From Bacillus sp. THAF10 (lineage in GTDB: Bacteria; Bacillota; Bacilli; Bacillales; Bacillaceae_I): a stretch of DNA of 64,000 bases. The notes below the pieces were generated by a model. It made no database searches and was not told the origin of the DNA. It saw only the letters and a program-made list of their open reading frames with translations. Both the position numbers and the translations under genes were made by a program. This document shows positions 9,451 through 18,630 of this stretch, piece by piece (within the stretch, counting starts at the first letter, position 1; each line of letters begins with the position of its first letter). The stretch covers positions 2,274,001 to 2,338,000 of the forward strand of contig NZ_CP045403.1 of NCBI RefSeq assembly GCF_009363695.1, in the 5' to 3' direction.

Positions 9451-10131
9451 TTACCTATTCCTTTCCTTTTCCATTACAAGCCCCATAATATTTTCGACAA
9501 CTTCATTAATAGATAATGAGGTTGTATCCAATTCAACAGCATCTTCCGCCTTTTGTAAGGGAGCGATTTCTCGTTCAGAATCAAGCTTATCTCTGCGGGC
9601 AATTTCCTCTTTAAGAACTTCCAAATCAGAGTCGTACCCTTTTGAAATATTTTCTGCATGTCTTCTTTGTGCTCTTTCATCAACAGAAGCTAATAAGAAT
9701 ACCTTTACCTCTGCATCAGGAAGTACATGTGTTCCAATATCCCTACCATCCATTACAACACCGCCTCTTTCGGCGAATACTCGTTGTCGTGCTACCATTT
9801 CCTCACGAACCGTTTTATGTTTTGCCACAATAGAAACGTTATTGGTCACATCATTTTTACGGATTTGCTCGGTTACATCCTCATCGTTTATGTAAACATA
9901 TTGGTTTTGGTTATCGGCCTGACGCAAATCTATCTCCGTTTTTTTCAATAAGGCATAAAGATTCACTTCATCTTCTAAATTAACTCCATGCTTCATTGCT
10001 TCAAATGTTATAGCTCTGTACATTGCCCCTGTGTCGATGTACAAATAGCCTAGTTTTCCTGCCACAATCTTGGCAACGGTACTTTTTCCTGCAGCAGCAG
10101 GACCATCAATTGCAATTGAAAATTGTTTCAT
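9451..10131 (-). CDS. cmk: Cytidylate kinase
   Basis: Cmk phosphorylates CMP and dCMP to the diphosphates in nucleotide salvage. The P-loop GPAAAGKST lies at residues 10-18, followed by DTGAMYR (CMP binding) and [12 protein letters not shown]. The 226-residue length is typical. The frame opens ten codons earlier, but GGAGG lies 5-6 bp before the ATG at 10131, which gives the standard [11 protein letters not shown] start. plsC follows after 3 bp. Confidence 0.95.
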   Translation of the reverse strand: MKQFSIAIDGPAAAGKSTVAKIVAGKLGYLYIDTGAMYRAITFEAMKHGVNLEDEVNLYALLKKTEIDLRQADNQNQYVYINDEDVTEQIRKNDVTNNVSIVAKHKTVREEMVARQRVFAERGGVVMDGRDIGTHVLPDAEVKVFLLASVDERAQRRHAENISKGYDSDLEVLKEEIARRDKLDSEREIAPLQKAEDAVELDTTSLSINEVVENIMGLVMEKERNR

Positions 10132-10192
10132 AGTTCCTCCATACGTATGCTTTATTTTCACTTTATGAGCAGTAAGAACTAACTGCTTCCAT

Positions 10193-10214
10193 AAAAAAAG
10201 CAGGTATCCCCTGC
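10193..10214 (-). terminator. Short terminator after ypfB
   Basis: GCAGG / CCTGC stem with a five-base loop followed on the minus strand by TTTTTTT. The short stem makes it moderately convincing. Confidence 0.6.
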
Positions 10215-10251
10215 GATTTACAAAAAACTTATATTTATTTTACCATATCGT

Positions 10252-10431
10252 TTATTGTTGGTCGAATGTTTCTATATGCTCCTCAAGCTTCATTCCTCCA
10301 ACTCCTTCATACTGAGGAACCTTGCTAATAAATGGCGCAGCGTCAGTATATAGAAGTATAGCTTGAGCGATTAGAAGACAACCAATCTGGATCATGATAA
10401 GTTTAATAATGATTCTTTCTAGCCTTTTCAA
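10252..10431 (-). CDS. ypfB: YpfB-like small membrane protein (DUF5359)
   Basis: Predicted 59-residue protein with one membrane helix (IIIKLIMIQIGCLLIAQAIL) after a short basic N-terminus, and an acidic tail. The start is taken as TTG at 10431, because TGGAGGG sits 8 bp upstream; a GTG seven codons earlier lacks a site. It lies between cmk and ypfA, as ypfB does in B. subtilis. No function is known to me. Confidence 0.65.
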   Translation of the reverse strand: MKRLERIIIKLIMIQIGCLLIAQAILLYTDAAPFISKVPQYEGVGGMKLEEHIETFDQQ

Positions 10432-10488
10432 GTCAAACACCCTCCATTTCACCTATTTTTATTATAGGTGAAAATAGAAACTGTTATC

Positions 10489-11145
10489 CTAGGTAACTAA
10501 GGTTTTTTTTAGTAATCGTTGCTGCTCGAAACAATATCTCAAAATTATTTGCTTTTCATGCTCATTAATTGGATCAAATTGCAGCGAGGCGCGGACCCTG
10601 TTTGTATCTAATTCGACTAGTCTGATTACCTTACTTTTAAGCTTGAGATAATGTAGCTCTCCATTACTTGAATGAAGAACAAAAGTAGTAAGGATGTGCT
10701 CTCTTACTGGTAGCGTACACCCCTTTGGAAGAATAACCGCTGCACCGCCTGCACTAATATCATGAGTAATAGAGACAAAAGGTAAAAATTGGGTATTCAA
10801 TGGATGTACCGCGACATCTAGCGTTCCTTCGACTCGAACATATTGCCTTCTTTGGACTTTAGTAACCTGCTCATAGCCTGGAAAAGACAACTGCACCATT
10901 GGAATGGTTTGAATCGCTCTTCCAAGCACCTCACTTTCAAATGTATAAGCGACTCCATCGTCAGATACATAGGAAATAAAAAGCTGTGTACCGTTTAATA
11001 TGTATGTGGTTTTTCCATTTTTATAATGGGAAGGATAGTCTACAAAAAACTCACGGTCACCTACTTCTTGTACTTTACATCTATATTTCTCCACTTTATC
11101 GTCATTTCGTACTTGAAGTGTTAGTACGACCCCTGGTTTTAACAA
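10489..11145 (-). CDS. ypfA: PilZ-domain cyclic-di-GMP receptor YpfA (MotI/DgrA)
   Basis: A 218-residue cytosolic protein with an N-terminal YcgR-like domain and a C-terminal PilZ domain. Both c-di-GMP-binding elements are intact: RxxxR (R100-QYV-R104) and DxSxxG (DISAGG, 129-134). In B. subtilis this protein (MotI) inhibits flagellar rotation when loaded with c-di-GMP. The start is a TTG with AAGGGGG upstream. The gene stands apart from ypeB, separated by a terminator, so it is probably transcribed toward ypfB from its own promoter. Confidence 0.9.
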   Translation of the reverse strand: MLKPGVVLTLQVRNDDKVEKYRCKVQEVGDREFFVDYPSHYKNGKTTYILNGTQLFISYVSDDGVAYTFESEVLGRAIQTIPMVQLSFPGYEQVTKVQRRQYVRVEGTLDVAVHPLNTQFLPFVSITHDISAGGAAVILPKGCTLPVREHILTTFVLHSSNGELHYLKLKSKVIRLVELDTNRVRASLQFDPINEHEKQIILRYCFEQQRLLKKTLVT

Positions 11146-11274
11146 GAAATTGCCCCCTTACAAAAGCCATTGTTCCTAAAATTAAGCGCTGGTAAAATAC
11201 GCTGTTGATTTGCACAAAAGTGTTTGCGCAACGATTTTTTCTATTTATTTCTATTAAACCACTTTACGAAAAAA

Positions 11275-11312
11275 AGGAAAAGTCAATTTTTGACTTTTCC
11301 TTTTTTTTCTTC
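11275..11312. terminator. Terminator downstream of ypeB
   Basis: GGAAAAGTCA pairs with TGACTTTTCC around a short AT-rich loop, with T-runs on either strand. It closes the sleB-ypeB operon. Confidence 0.85.
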
Positions 11313-11330
11313 ATACTTGCTTATTTGATT

Positions 11331-12674
11331 CTATAAGTCATAGAGCATTTCTGGGTTTTTCAGCTTTTCTACTTTTTCTTCTGTTCCGTCATTTGCGTTA
11401 ATAAAAATTTGATATGTGTCATTATCAATGGTTCCTAAAAACTCATAGCACAAAACTTCTTCGCCAAGGTCATTGTTGATGATAGCCAGGTAATCCTCCA
11501 TAATCATCACGTTATCATTAATTTTTGTTGTTGCTTCTTCATAGGAAATACCAGGTTTTGGTATTTCTCTAACATGTTGGGACATTAGATAATCTTTCGC
11601 TGAAAATCCAACAATTTCCCCAGTTTCAAGGCTAACTTTCATTTTTATGGAATCTGGGTATATTCTAACCCCGTCTATATTTGAGACAAATGTGAAAATA
11701 CCGAGTTTATTGTATTCCACACTCTCATAAAGATCAAGCGTATCAAACTTATTTTGTTTTAAGAAGTTTCTCGCTTTATCTGTTGCTTCATTTAAGCTGA
11801 TATTCTTTTGCTTAGCTTCCTTGTTTTGAACCAGGTAAATTGGGATGCCCCCTTTTTTAGCGATATCCATGTAGGTGTCTACCTGATTCTTATCTACTAT
11901 TTTTAAACTATAAAAGCCAAATTTAGAGCCTTCTCCACTTTCCGTAATGGTGATTTTCTCATTACCTTCTAACTCTAAATATTTATCAGCAATCTTTTTA
12001 GCTTCTTCTTCGGTAATCGTTTTCCCTGTTAGCTGACTGAAATTCTTATCCTTCTGTTGATTCATAGATGTGAAGGTAGGACCAAAGTCTGCCTCTTCAT
12101 ATCCCTCGACATTTTTCTCTACCGTTTTAAATCCGTCAATGATCGTATTATCCTGAGGCTGATCCTTAGCAGAAAGAGCAAGCTCTACATCCATCCAACG
12201 AAGATTATTACTCATAACCATGCTTTGAACTTTTCTAAGTTCTTGACGAATTTCATCGGATTTTTGATACAAAGCTTGCAATGTCCCATATTCATCACTT
12301 GATAAAGGATTTTTGTCTAAATCTCTTATTGCTACCTGGTACGTATATTCACCAGTATTGCTCAAAAATTCTTCTGTTTTATTAAAAGGGAGCAATGTTA
12401 AAGGTAGTTGACCTACATCATTTTGGGCTTCTGATGTTATTCTCCACACCTCTGCAAAGGATGGGGATAGCTGATTTCTAGAACTCATAGCCAAGGTAGT
12501 CCCAATCTTATCATGCAGAAGGTCTATATGGTAAACAAGATCATGAAAGGAACGCTGGTAGTTATTTTCGGCATTAATCAGAACAGCATTTTTGTCCTGA
12601 TGCTCCTGGTAGCCCCAATAACCTGTACCTACTACTGCAATTGCCAATACTGCGATAATAATAAGTCTTAACAT
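11331..12674 (-). CDS. ypeB: Germination protein YpeB
   Basis: YpeB stabilises and localises the cortex-lytic enzyme SleB in the dormant spore, and the two depend on each other. This 447-residue protein has an N-terminal uncleaved signal/anchor (residues 3-20), a helical N-terminal domain, and three PepSY-like repeats in the C-terminal half (for example TITEEEAKKIADKYL, SLNEATDKARNFL and SYEEATTKI). It starts 18 bp after the sleB stop, consistent with a forespore-expressed sleB-ypeB operon. Length is typical. Confidence 0.95.
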   Translation of the reverse strand: MLRLIIIAVLAIAVVGTGYWGYQEHQDKNAVLINAENNYQRSFHDLVYHIDLLHDKIGTTLAMSSRNQLSPSFAEVWRITSEAQNDVGQLPLTLLPFNKTEEFLSNTGEYTYQVAIRDLDKNPLSSDEYGTLQALYQKSDEIRQELRKVQSMVMSNNLRWMDVELALSAKDQPQDNTIIDGFKTVEKNVEGYEEADFGPTFTSMNQQKDKNFSQLTGKTITEEEAKKIADKYLELEGNEKITITESGEGSKFGFYSLKIVDKNQVDTYMDIAKKGGIPIYLVQNKEAKQKNISLNEATDKARNFLKQNKFDTLDLYESVEYNKLGIFTFVSNIDGVRIYPDSIKMKVSLETGEIVGFSAKDYLMSQHVREIPKPGISYEEATTKINDNVMIMEDYLAIINNDLGEEVLCYEFLGTIDNDTYQIFINANDGTEEKVEKLKNPEMLYDL

Positions 12675-12692
12675 AAATCTTCACCCTCTTTC

Positions 12693-13718
12693 TTATTCAC
12701 AGAATATATGTTTTCCAATCCGCTTAATTTGTGGACGACCCCAAATCCAACCACTAGTTGCAGTATTAGGATTAAAATAATAGGTTGCCCCCTCAGAAGG
12801 ATCCATTCCATTGATAGCATCTACTACTGCTCGTTTTGCAGTGTCATTTGGCGTTAACCAAATCTGTCCGTCCGCCACTGCTGTAAATGCTAGTGGCTCA
12901 AAAATTACACCAGAAACTGTATTTGGGAAAGTAGGAGAATTGATGCGGTTTAGAATTACTGCAGCTACAGCAATTTGACCTTCATAAGGCTCACCACGTG
13001 ATTCGCCATACACAGCATTTGCCATCAGTTGAATATCATTTTCAGAGAATCCACCAGGCATGTTTGTTGCACTTTGAGCTTCCCCCTCATCCTCTGCTTG
13101 CTGCTCCTCAGGTGCTTGCTGTTGCTCCTCTGGTGCTTGTTCTTGTGGAGCTGGTGCTGGTTGCTGCTCAGGTTGCTTTGGTTGTTCTGATGGCTGTGGT
13201 TGTTGTGGTTGCTTCTGCTGACCAGGCTGTTGCTGCTGTTGCTTTGCAGGTTGCTTAAACTGTGCTTTTTGCTGCTGCCATTTATTTTGAGCCCCTTGCT
13301 TTGCTTTTTGAAGGGTTACCTCAGATGGCGCAACCTGGTATTTCAATGGCATGCCACCATAATGAGTAAACCTTTTACCAGATTTTATTTGTTGATGAAC
13401 CCATTGCTTATTAAACTTGGTCGCTCTTTCTAACATGTCTTTTGTTTTTGGGCCAACAAGTCCATCTACATCATCTAAACGAAATTCTTGTTGAAAATTT
13501 TTAACAGCCCAATAGGTTGACCAGCCATACACTCCATCAATTTTCGCATGATAATAGCCATTGTATTGGAGGCGTGCTTGCAGCTCGACAACATCATTTC
13601 CTGTTGCCCCTTTTTGGATAATCTGCTCAGAAAAGGCATTTGCCACATTCTGATTTATCGAAAACAACATACATGTGCTAATTAGAAACATACATGAAAT
13701 GAACAGTATCCGTTTCAC
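12693..13718 (-). CDS. sleB: Spore cortex-lytic enzyme SleB
   Basis: SleB is a lytic transglycosylase that degrades cortex muramic-delta-lactam peptidoglycan during germination. A signal peptide ends at VANA28. A peptidoglycan-binding domain follows (about 31-100), then the C-terminal catalytic hydrolase_2 domain from about 223, with the catalytic Glu in YGESRGE (E239). Between them lies an unusually long low-complexity linker of Gln, Pro and Glu (about 145-215). The start is GTG at 13718 with AAAGGAGG upstream. ypeB is directly downstream. I did not find an unambiguous sigma-G promoter, although CATAATA at 13820-13826 (minus strand) is a partial match. Confidence 0.95.
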   Translation of the reverse strand: MKRILFISCMFLISTCMLFSINQNVANAFSEQIIQKGATGNDVVELQARLQYNGYYHAKIDGVYGWSTYWAVKNFQQEFRLDDVDGLVGPKTKDMLERATKFNKQWVHQQIKSGKRFTHYGGMPLKYQVAPSEVTLQKAKQGAQNKWQQQKAQFKQPAKQQQQQPGQQKQPQQPQPSEQPKQPEQQPAPAPQEQAPEEQQQAPEEQQAEDEGEAQSATNMPGGFSENDIQLMANAVYGESRGEPYEGQIAVAAVILNRINSPTFPNTVSGVIFEPLAFTAVADGQIWLTPNDTAKRAVVDAINGMDPSEGATYYFNPNTATSGWIWGRPQIKRIGKHIFCE

Positions 13719-14047
13719 CTTACATTTCCTCCTTTGACTTCTTTAAACAATTGTTACAATGTATTTTCTGTAGATGTTGCCATTTTATGCAGATTCCATT
13801 GGAGAAAAGAGGTATTCCATATTATGGTATAACGATGACACTCCTAAAATAAGCTCCATTAAACTCCGCTGTTGATTTCCGCAAATGGCTCCGCGTCCGC
13901 TGGGCGATTTGTAAGACTACTCGGCAATCCTGTGGGGTCACAAGCCTTTGCTCCAATTAACAGCTATGTTATCTCAGCAATCCACTTTAACGAAGACAAA
14001 AAAAATAAAAACTCCCACGCAGAATAAATCTTTACTCTGTGTAGGAG
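13719..14047. other. Intergenic region between sleB and prsW
   Basis: A gap of 329 bp holding the sleB promoter region, a degenerate repeat of family 2 (13848-13970) and the prsW terminator. No open frame with a ribosome binding site was seen. Confidence 0.6.
13848..13970. repeat. Degenerate copy of intergenic repeat family 2
   Basis: Contains CTCCGCTGTTGATTTCCGC, GGCTCCGCGTCCGC, CCTGTGGGGTCACAAGCC and GCTCCAATTAACAGC in the order seen in a widespread Bacillaceae intergenic repeat. The two ends (GCTGTT and AACAGC) are inverted. A second, shorter copy is at 16972-17062. Confidence 0.65.
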
Positions 14048-14050
14048 TTA
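13998..14050 (-). terminator. Terminator after prsW
   Basis: AACTCCTACACAGA pairs with TCTGCGTGGGAGTT, with mismatches, followed on the minus strand by TTTTATTTTTTT. It overlaps the last bases of the prsW stop region. Confidence 0.75.
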
Positions 14051-14698
14051 TATTTCCACTGTATTGGCGAGCTTTACTTTTCGAAGTCCCAGCCACCATA
14101 AGAAAATCATAAAAGGCACCATATAAAGACCCCAGTACTTTTGAGATAAAATAATCATGTCGTACATCCCATGAAGAAATATTGGTATCATCAAAGAAAA
14201 GAGAATCCATACTCTTTTTTGTTTTATACTGACATGAAACTTACCCTTCCCTAAGTAATATCCCATAATAACACCAAAGAGAGCATGACTAGAAACTGGC
14301 AAAACTGCTCTTCCAAATGCGAGTTCTATCCCATTTGCAAGGAGAAACAGAATATTCTCTGCTGTAGCAAAGCCGAGGGAAACAGCAACTCCATAAACAA
14401 TACCATCATAGTGTTCATCAAAGTGTATGTTCTGGTAAACTAAGTATATTAAAATGAACCATTTAAAGAATTCTTCTAAGAGTCCAGATAGGAGAAAGGC
14501 CTTTACAAACTGAGAGGTGACATGGAGCTCAAGCTCGATGATATATTGAATAAACATTAGTGGAAACACCAGTAAGACACCAAACAAGAAGATTTTAAAC
14601 ACATAAGTTATTGGTTCTTTTTTAAACGTATCTTTTAAGTAAAAATAAGACAATAATGCCAAACCAGGTGCAATTCCGGCGGAGAAAACTGCCAGCAT
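14048..14698 (-). CDS. prsW: Intramembrane protease PrsW
   Basis: PrsW performs site-1 cleavage of the anti-sigma factor RsiW under envelope stress in B. subtilis. The 216-residue protein has about seven hydrophobic segments and the catalytic motifs of the family: EEFFK (E75/E76), an ENI triad (114-116) in [11 protein letters not shown], and the His of SSHALFG. The ATG is preceded by GAGG. It is monocistronic, between two divergently or separately transcribed neighbours. No sigW-rsiW pair lies in this window. Confidence 0.9.
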   Translation of the reverse strand: MLAVFSAGIAPGLALLSYFYLKDTFKKEPITYVFKIFLFGVLLVFPLMFIQYIIELELHVTSQFVKAFLLSGLLEEFFKWFILIYLVYQNIHFDEHYDGIVYGVAVSLGFATAENILFLLANGIELAFGRAVLPVSSHALFGVIMGYYLGKGKFHVSIKQKRVWILFSLMIPIFLHGMYDMIILSQKYWGLYMVPFMIFLWWLGLRKVKLANTVEI

Positions 14699-14810
14699 AC
14701 AAAAGCCTCATTTCAATCTGTTTTTTTTTATCGTATCATGTTATCGTATTTAATGAAATAAAATGTCTAAAATTTTTGGAAATTGTTTGAAATTATCGAG
14801 GTGACCAAAT

Positions 14811-15785
14811 TTGAAAAAGAAATTGATGATTATTCATACAGGTGGAACGATTTCAATGTCAGAGGATGAACAAACCGGATCTGTATCACCTGGGAATCAA
14901 AACCCACTTATTACAAGCCCTTTAATCGTTGATGAGCATATTGAAATGGAAAGTCATGAATTGTTTAATCTCCCTTCCCCACATATTACAAGCAATCATA
15001 TGTTAACGCTTACTCAATTTATCGATCAGGCTGCTGTTGAAAAAGAAATTGAAGGATTTGTCATCACTCATGGGACGGATACACTGGAAGAAACTGCTTT
15101 TTTTCTTGATTTGACGGTGCAAACACGTTTGCCCATTGTTTTAACTGGAGCCATGAGATCGAGCAATGAAATTGGTTCAGATGGCCCATATAATCTACTT
15201 TCAGCCCTAAAGGTTGCTGCAAGCCCGGAAGCTAGTAATAAAGGAGTATTGGTTGTATTAAATGATGAAATACACACAGCCAAAAACGTAACGAAGACAC
15301 ACACCTCCAATATCGCAACCTTTCAAAGCCCTCAATACGGACCAATTGGAATCGTAACGAAACGAGGTGTTTTTTTCCATCACTCTCCGGTAAACGAGGA
15401 TAAATATCAAGTTTCTTCCATAGAAAAAAAAGTGATGCTTTTAAAAGCATATGCAGGAATGGACGCAAGCATTTTTCATTTATTAAAAGAAATGAAAGTA
15501 GATGGTGTAGTCCTTGAGGCATTAGGACAAGGAAATGTCCCTCCTAAAGCAGTGGATGGAATCAAAGCGCTGAAAGAAGCAGGCATTCCTGTTGTGATGG
15601 TTTCGCGTTGCTTTAATGGAATTGTACAGGATATCTATGGTTATGATGGCGGTGGACGGAAGCTTAAAGAGCTAGGCGTCATTTTCTCTAACGGCTTGAA
15701 TGGCCAAAAAGCAAGAATAAAACTAATGATTGCCCTAGAAAGTACAACAGATACCCATAACCTTCAGAAGCTATTTCTTAAATAG
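14811..15785 (+). CDS. ansA: Type I L-asparaginase
   Basis: Hydrolyses L-asparagine to aspartate and ammonia. The 324-residue length and lack of a signal peptide fit a cytosolic enzyme. The nucleophile motif HTGGTIS holds Thr13, and the second catalytic set is THGTD (86-90), with Thr89 and Asp90. GAGGTG precedes a TTG start at 14811, the first codon that suits the spacing. It is one of the few plus-strand genes; no asparaginase-operon partner (ansB or regulator) is adjacent. Confidence 0.93.
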   Translation: MKKKLMIIHTGGTISMSEDEQTGSVSPGNQNPLITSPLIVDEHIEMESHELFNLPSPHITSNHMLTLTQFIDQAAVEKEIEGFVITHGTDTLEETAFFLDLTVQTRLPIVLTGAMRSSNEIGSDGPYNLLSALKVAASPEASNKGVLVVLNDEIHTAKNVTKTHTSNIATFQSPQYGPIGIVTKRGVFFHHSPVNEDKYQVSSIEKKVMLLKAYAGMDASIFHLLKEMKVDGVVLEALGQGNVPPKAVDGIKALKEAGIPVVMVSRCFNGIVQDIYGYDGGGRKLKELGVIFSNGLNGQKARIKLMIALESTTDTHNLQKLFLK

Positions 15786-15952
15786 CTCTTTTCTAATAAA
15801 TTGTGGCTTTTACCAAGGAAAAGTCGGCTTGAAGGCTTTTTCCAACCTTAATCCAACTTCCACGAAAAGAGCACGACAGCAAGGTTGATTTCGGGTGTCT
15901 TATCTATACACAGTTGCAACAAAGTTTACGAAAACAACCCATTAATAAAGTA

Positions 15953-15990
15953 AAGAGCAGCGCCATTATGAGTGGGCTGCTCTTTTTTGT
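15953..15990 (+). terminator. Terminator after ansA, overlapping the end of ypdA
   Basis: AAGAGCAGC / GCTGCTCTT with a 13-nt loop followed by TTTTTT on the plus strand. The convergent bdr gene ends inside the hairpin. Confidence 0.85.
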
Positions 15991-16943
15991 ATACATTCGG
16001 CAATCATTCCACCATGGAAACGGCCATTTTCAATAAAGATTTCATTTGCATTGTTACCTGCTGCAATAACACCAGCAATAAAGATACCCTCCACATTTGT
16101 TTCCATTGTTTCTTCATTAAAGGAAGGTCGACCAGAATCTTCATCAATCTTTACTCCCATTTTTGTTAAAAAAGAATGGTCTGGGTGGTAGCCTATCATA
16201 GCAAAGACATAATCATTTTCAATCGTAACTTCTTCTTTTTCTTTGTTGATAAAAGTGAGTTCTTTTTGTTTTATTTCTTTAATATTAGCTTCAAATTCCA
16301 TTCGAATCGTGCCATTGCGAACTAGTGCATCAAATTCAGGAAGTATCCATGGTTTTACACTAGGAGAGTAAGAAGCTCCTCGGTAGATAACCGTTACATC
16401 AGCATCCGCCTTTACCAATTCAATGGCTGCATCAACGCTTGAGTTTTTCCCTCCAAGGACTGCCACTTTTTTATGAAAGTAAGGATGACCCTCTTTAAAG
16501 TAATGCGAAACCTTCTTTAAATCAGCCCCTGGCACGTTAAGCTTATTATGGTTGTCATAGTAGCCAGTAGCGATAATGACGTTAGAAGTCACATAGCTCT
16601 CTTTAGAGGTAATGACAATAAACCTCCCGTCCTCTTGTTTCTCCACTTTCTCTACTTTTTCATAGCTGTTTATTTCAATCTCTTTACGCTTTACGACTTC
16701 CCGATAGTACGTTAAGGCCTGCATGCGGACAGGCTTTCTGTTTTCTGTAATGAATGGTACGTTTCCAATTTCAAGCTTTTCGCTTGAGCTGAAAAAGGTT
16801 TGATGTGTTGGGTAATGATAAATGGCATTTACAATATTGCCTTTTTCTATTACAAGCGGGGAATAACCTTTTTCCTTAAGGGCTATTGCTGCAGCAAGCC
16901 CGCAAGGACCTCCTCCTACGATGATGATATCTCTTTGGATCAA
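15966..16943 (-). CDS. bdr: Bacillithiol disulfide reductase (YpdA/Bdr)
   Basis: A 325-residue FAD- and NADPH-dependent oxidoreductase that reduces oxidised bacillithiol, keeping the Bacillus thiol redox buffer reduced. The N-terminal FAD loop is GGGPCGLAAA (9-18) and the NADPH site is in VAVLGGKNSSVDAA, near residue 160. A lone Cys follows the FAD loop (C13), as in YpdA proteins; there is no CxxC pair as in thioredoxin reductase. The start is TTG at 16943 with GGAG about 11 bp upstream. gudB lies upstream, matching the B. subtilis ypdA-gudB neighbourhood. Confidence 0.9.
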   Translation of the reverse strand: MIQRDIIIVGGGPCGLAAAIALKEKGYSPLVIEKGNIVNAIYHYPTHQTFFSSSEKLEIGNVPFITENRKPVRMQALTYYREVVKRKEIEINSYEKVEKVEKQEDGRFIVITSKESYVTSNVIIATGYYDNHNKLNVPGADLKKVSHYFKEGHPYFHKKVAVLGGKNSSVDAAIELVKADADVTVIYRGASYSPSVKPWILPEFDALVRNGTIRMEFEANIKEIKQKELTFINKEKEEVTIENDYVFAMIGYHPDHSFLTKMGVKIDEDSGRPSFNEETMETNVEGIFIAGVIAAGNNANEIFIENGRFHGGMIAECIQKRAAHS

Positions 16944-16971
16944 TGTAGTTTCAACTCCGATTTAAATAATA

Positions 16972-17062
16972 AGGGCTCTATAATACGGCTGTAATTTTCG
17001 CAAAATGCTCCGCTTCCTTCCCGCGGGAATCAATATGCTCCAATTAACAGCTAAATACTGCT
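16972..17062. repeat. Degenerate, shortened copy of intergenic repeat family 2
   Basis: Shares GGCTGT(A/T)ATTTTCGC, ATGCTCCGCTTCC, CCCGCGGGAATC and GCTCCAATTAACAGC with the family seen at 13848-13970. The outer ends are inverted repeats. Confidence 0.6.
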
Positions 17063-17097
17063 ATTTAACACCATTTTGTAAAAAATATAGTCAAATA

Positions 17098-17128
17098 TAA
17101 AATCCCCTATCCAATATGATAGGGGATT
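17098..17128 (-). terminator. Terminator after gudB
   Basis: AATCCCCTATC pairs perfectly with GATAGGGGATT around a six-base loop. The minus-strand 3' side continues TTATATTTG. Confidence 0.85.
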
Positions 17129-17148
17129 GGGTGATGATGTGCAAATTT

Positions 17149-18429
17149 TTAAATCCAGCCTCTGAAACGGGAGGCTTCTGCCATTTTTCGAGCACCAACC
17201 ATATAAGCAGATAATCTCATATCCACTCTTCGGCTTTGAGCTGTTTCGTAAACATTGTTAAAGGATTTAACCATTACATTTTCCAGTCTTTCTTCTACTT
17301 CCTCTTCAGTCCAGTAGAAACCTTGGTTGTTTTGTACCCATTCAAAGTAAGATACCGTCACACCACCAGCACTAGCTAGCACATCAGGAACTAAAAGCAC
17401 ACCACGGTCTGTCAAAATTTGAGTAGCTTCAATTGTCGTTGGACCGTTAGCAGCCTCTACAACGATTTTTGCACGGATGTTGTGTGCATTATCTTCGGTA
17501 ATTTGGTTTTCAATTGCTGCAGGAACTAAAATATCACATTCAAGCTCCAATAACTCTTTATTTGTAATAGTATTATTAAATAGTTTCGTTACTGTTCCAA
17601 AGCTGTCACGACGGTCTAGGAGGTAATCTATATCAAGACCATTTGGATCATATAAACCACCGTAGGCATCGGAAATTCCAACAACTTTTGCTCCTGCATC
17701 ATGCATGAATTTTGCTAGGTAACTTCCAGCATTTCCGAAGCCTTGAACGACAACACGTGCTCCTTCAATGCTGATGCCTTTCTTTTTTGCTGCTTCTCGT
17801 ATACAAATGGTTACCCCTTTTGCTGTTGCAGATTCTCTACCATGAGAACCTCCTAATACTAAAGGTTTACCAGTAATAAATCCAGGAGAGTTAAATTCAT
17901 CAATTCTGCTATATTCATCCATCATCCAAGCCATAATTTGCGAGTTAGTGAATACGTCAGGTGCTGGAATATCCTTTGTCGGTCCTACAATCTGACTAAT
18001 CGCACGTACATATCCTCGGCTTAGTCTTTCCAATTCACGGAAGGACATTTCACGCGGATCACATACTATACCGCCTTTCCCTCCTCCATAAGGAAGGTCC
18101 ACAATACCACATTTTAAACTCATCCAGATAGAAAGAGCTTTCACTTCTTTTTCCGTAACGTTTGGATGAAAACGAATGCCACCTTTTGTAGGTCCGACAG
18201 CGTCATTGTGCTGAGCACGGTACCCCGTAAAGATTTTGACAGAGCCATCATCCATTCTTACTGGAATTTTCACGGTAAGTAAACGCATTGGTTCTTTTAG
18301 CAGTTCATAAACTTCTTCAGGATAGCCTAGCCTCTCTAATGCTTTATGTATCACAACTTGTGTCGATTTCAATACATCTAACTTATCTTCGTTAGAGTTT
18401 TTCTGTTCATTGCTTTTTTCGGCTACCAT
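17149..18429 (-). CDS. gudB: NAD-specific glutamate dehydrogenase
   Basis: Catabolic glutamate dehydrogenase that deaminates glutamate to 2-oxoglutarate in the cytosol. The 426 residues include the substrate lysine motifs GGIRFHPNVT and PYGGGKGGI and a C-terminal Rossmann domain with VQGFGNAGSYLA. The gene sits next to ypdA and mecB as B. subtilis gudB does. In B. subtilis 168 gudB is inactivated by a 9-bp duplication giving VKAVKA; here the segment reads EKEVKALSIW with a single VKA, so an active enzyme is expected. AGGAGG is ideally spaced before the ATG. Confidence 0.93.
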   Translation of the reverse strand: MVAEKSNEQKNSNEDKLDVLKSTQVVIHKALERLGYPEEVYELLKEPMRLLTVKIPVRMDDGSVKIFTGYRAQHNDAVGPTKGGIRFHPNVTEKEVKALSIWMSLKCGIVDLPYGGGKGGIVCDPREMSFRELERLSRGYVRAISQIVGPTKDIPAPDVFTNSQIMAWMMDEYSRIDEFNSPGFITGKPLVLGGSHGRESATAKGVTICIREAAKKKGISIEGARVVVQGFGNAGSYLAKFMHDAGAKVVGISDAYGGLYDPNGLDIDYLLDRRDSFGTVTKLFNNTITNKELLELECDILVPAAIENQITEDNAHNIRAKIVVEAANGPTTIEATQILTDRGVLLVPDVLASAGGVTVSYFEWVQNNQGFYWTEEEVEERLENVMVKSFNNVYETAQSRRVDMRLSAYMVGARKMAEASRFRGWI

Positions 18430-18584
18430 AAGTAAACCTCCTAGATTGTCTCACAATAGTAATATAAAAATAGTCCATCTTCATGACATAGTATACACCT
18501 TCCGTACTCTTATGCAAAGATAGAAAATAAACTTTTATTGAAAAAATGAAACCGTTTACAAAAAGTAGGAATTCTCTGAAAATA

Positions 18585-18630
18585 CAAACAACCCATGACA
18601 CCCAAATATCCAGTGCATAGGTTGTTGTTT
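18585..18630 (-). terminator. Probable terminator after mecB
   Basis: AACAACCTATGCA pairs with TGTCATGGGTTGTT, with an internal loop, followed on the minus strand by TGTATTTTC. The T-run is weak. Confidence 0.5.

Noticed and set aside
13820..13826. CATAATA as a sigma-G -10 for sleB
   Set aside because: The matching -35 region (ATTTTA or TTTTAG) is unlike TGAATA; too weak to annotate as a promoter.
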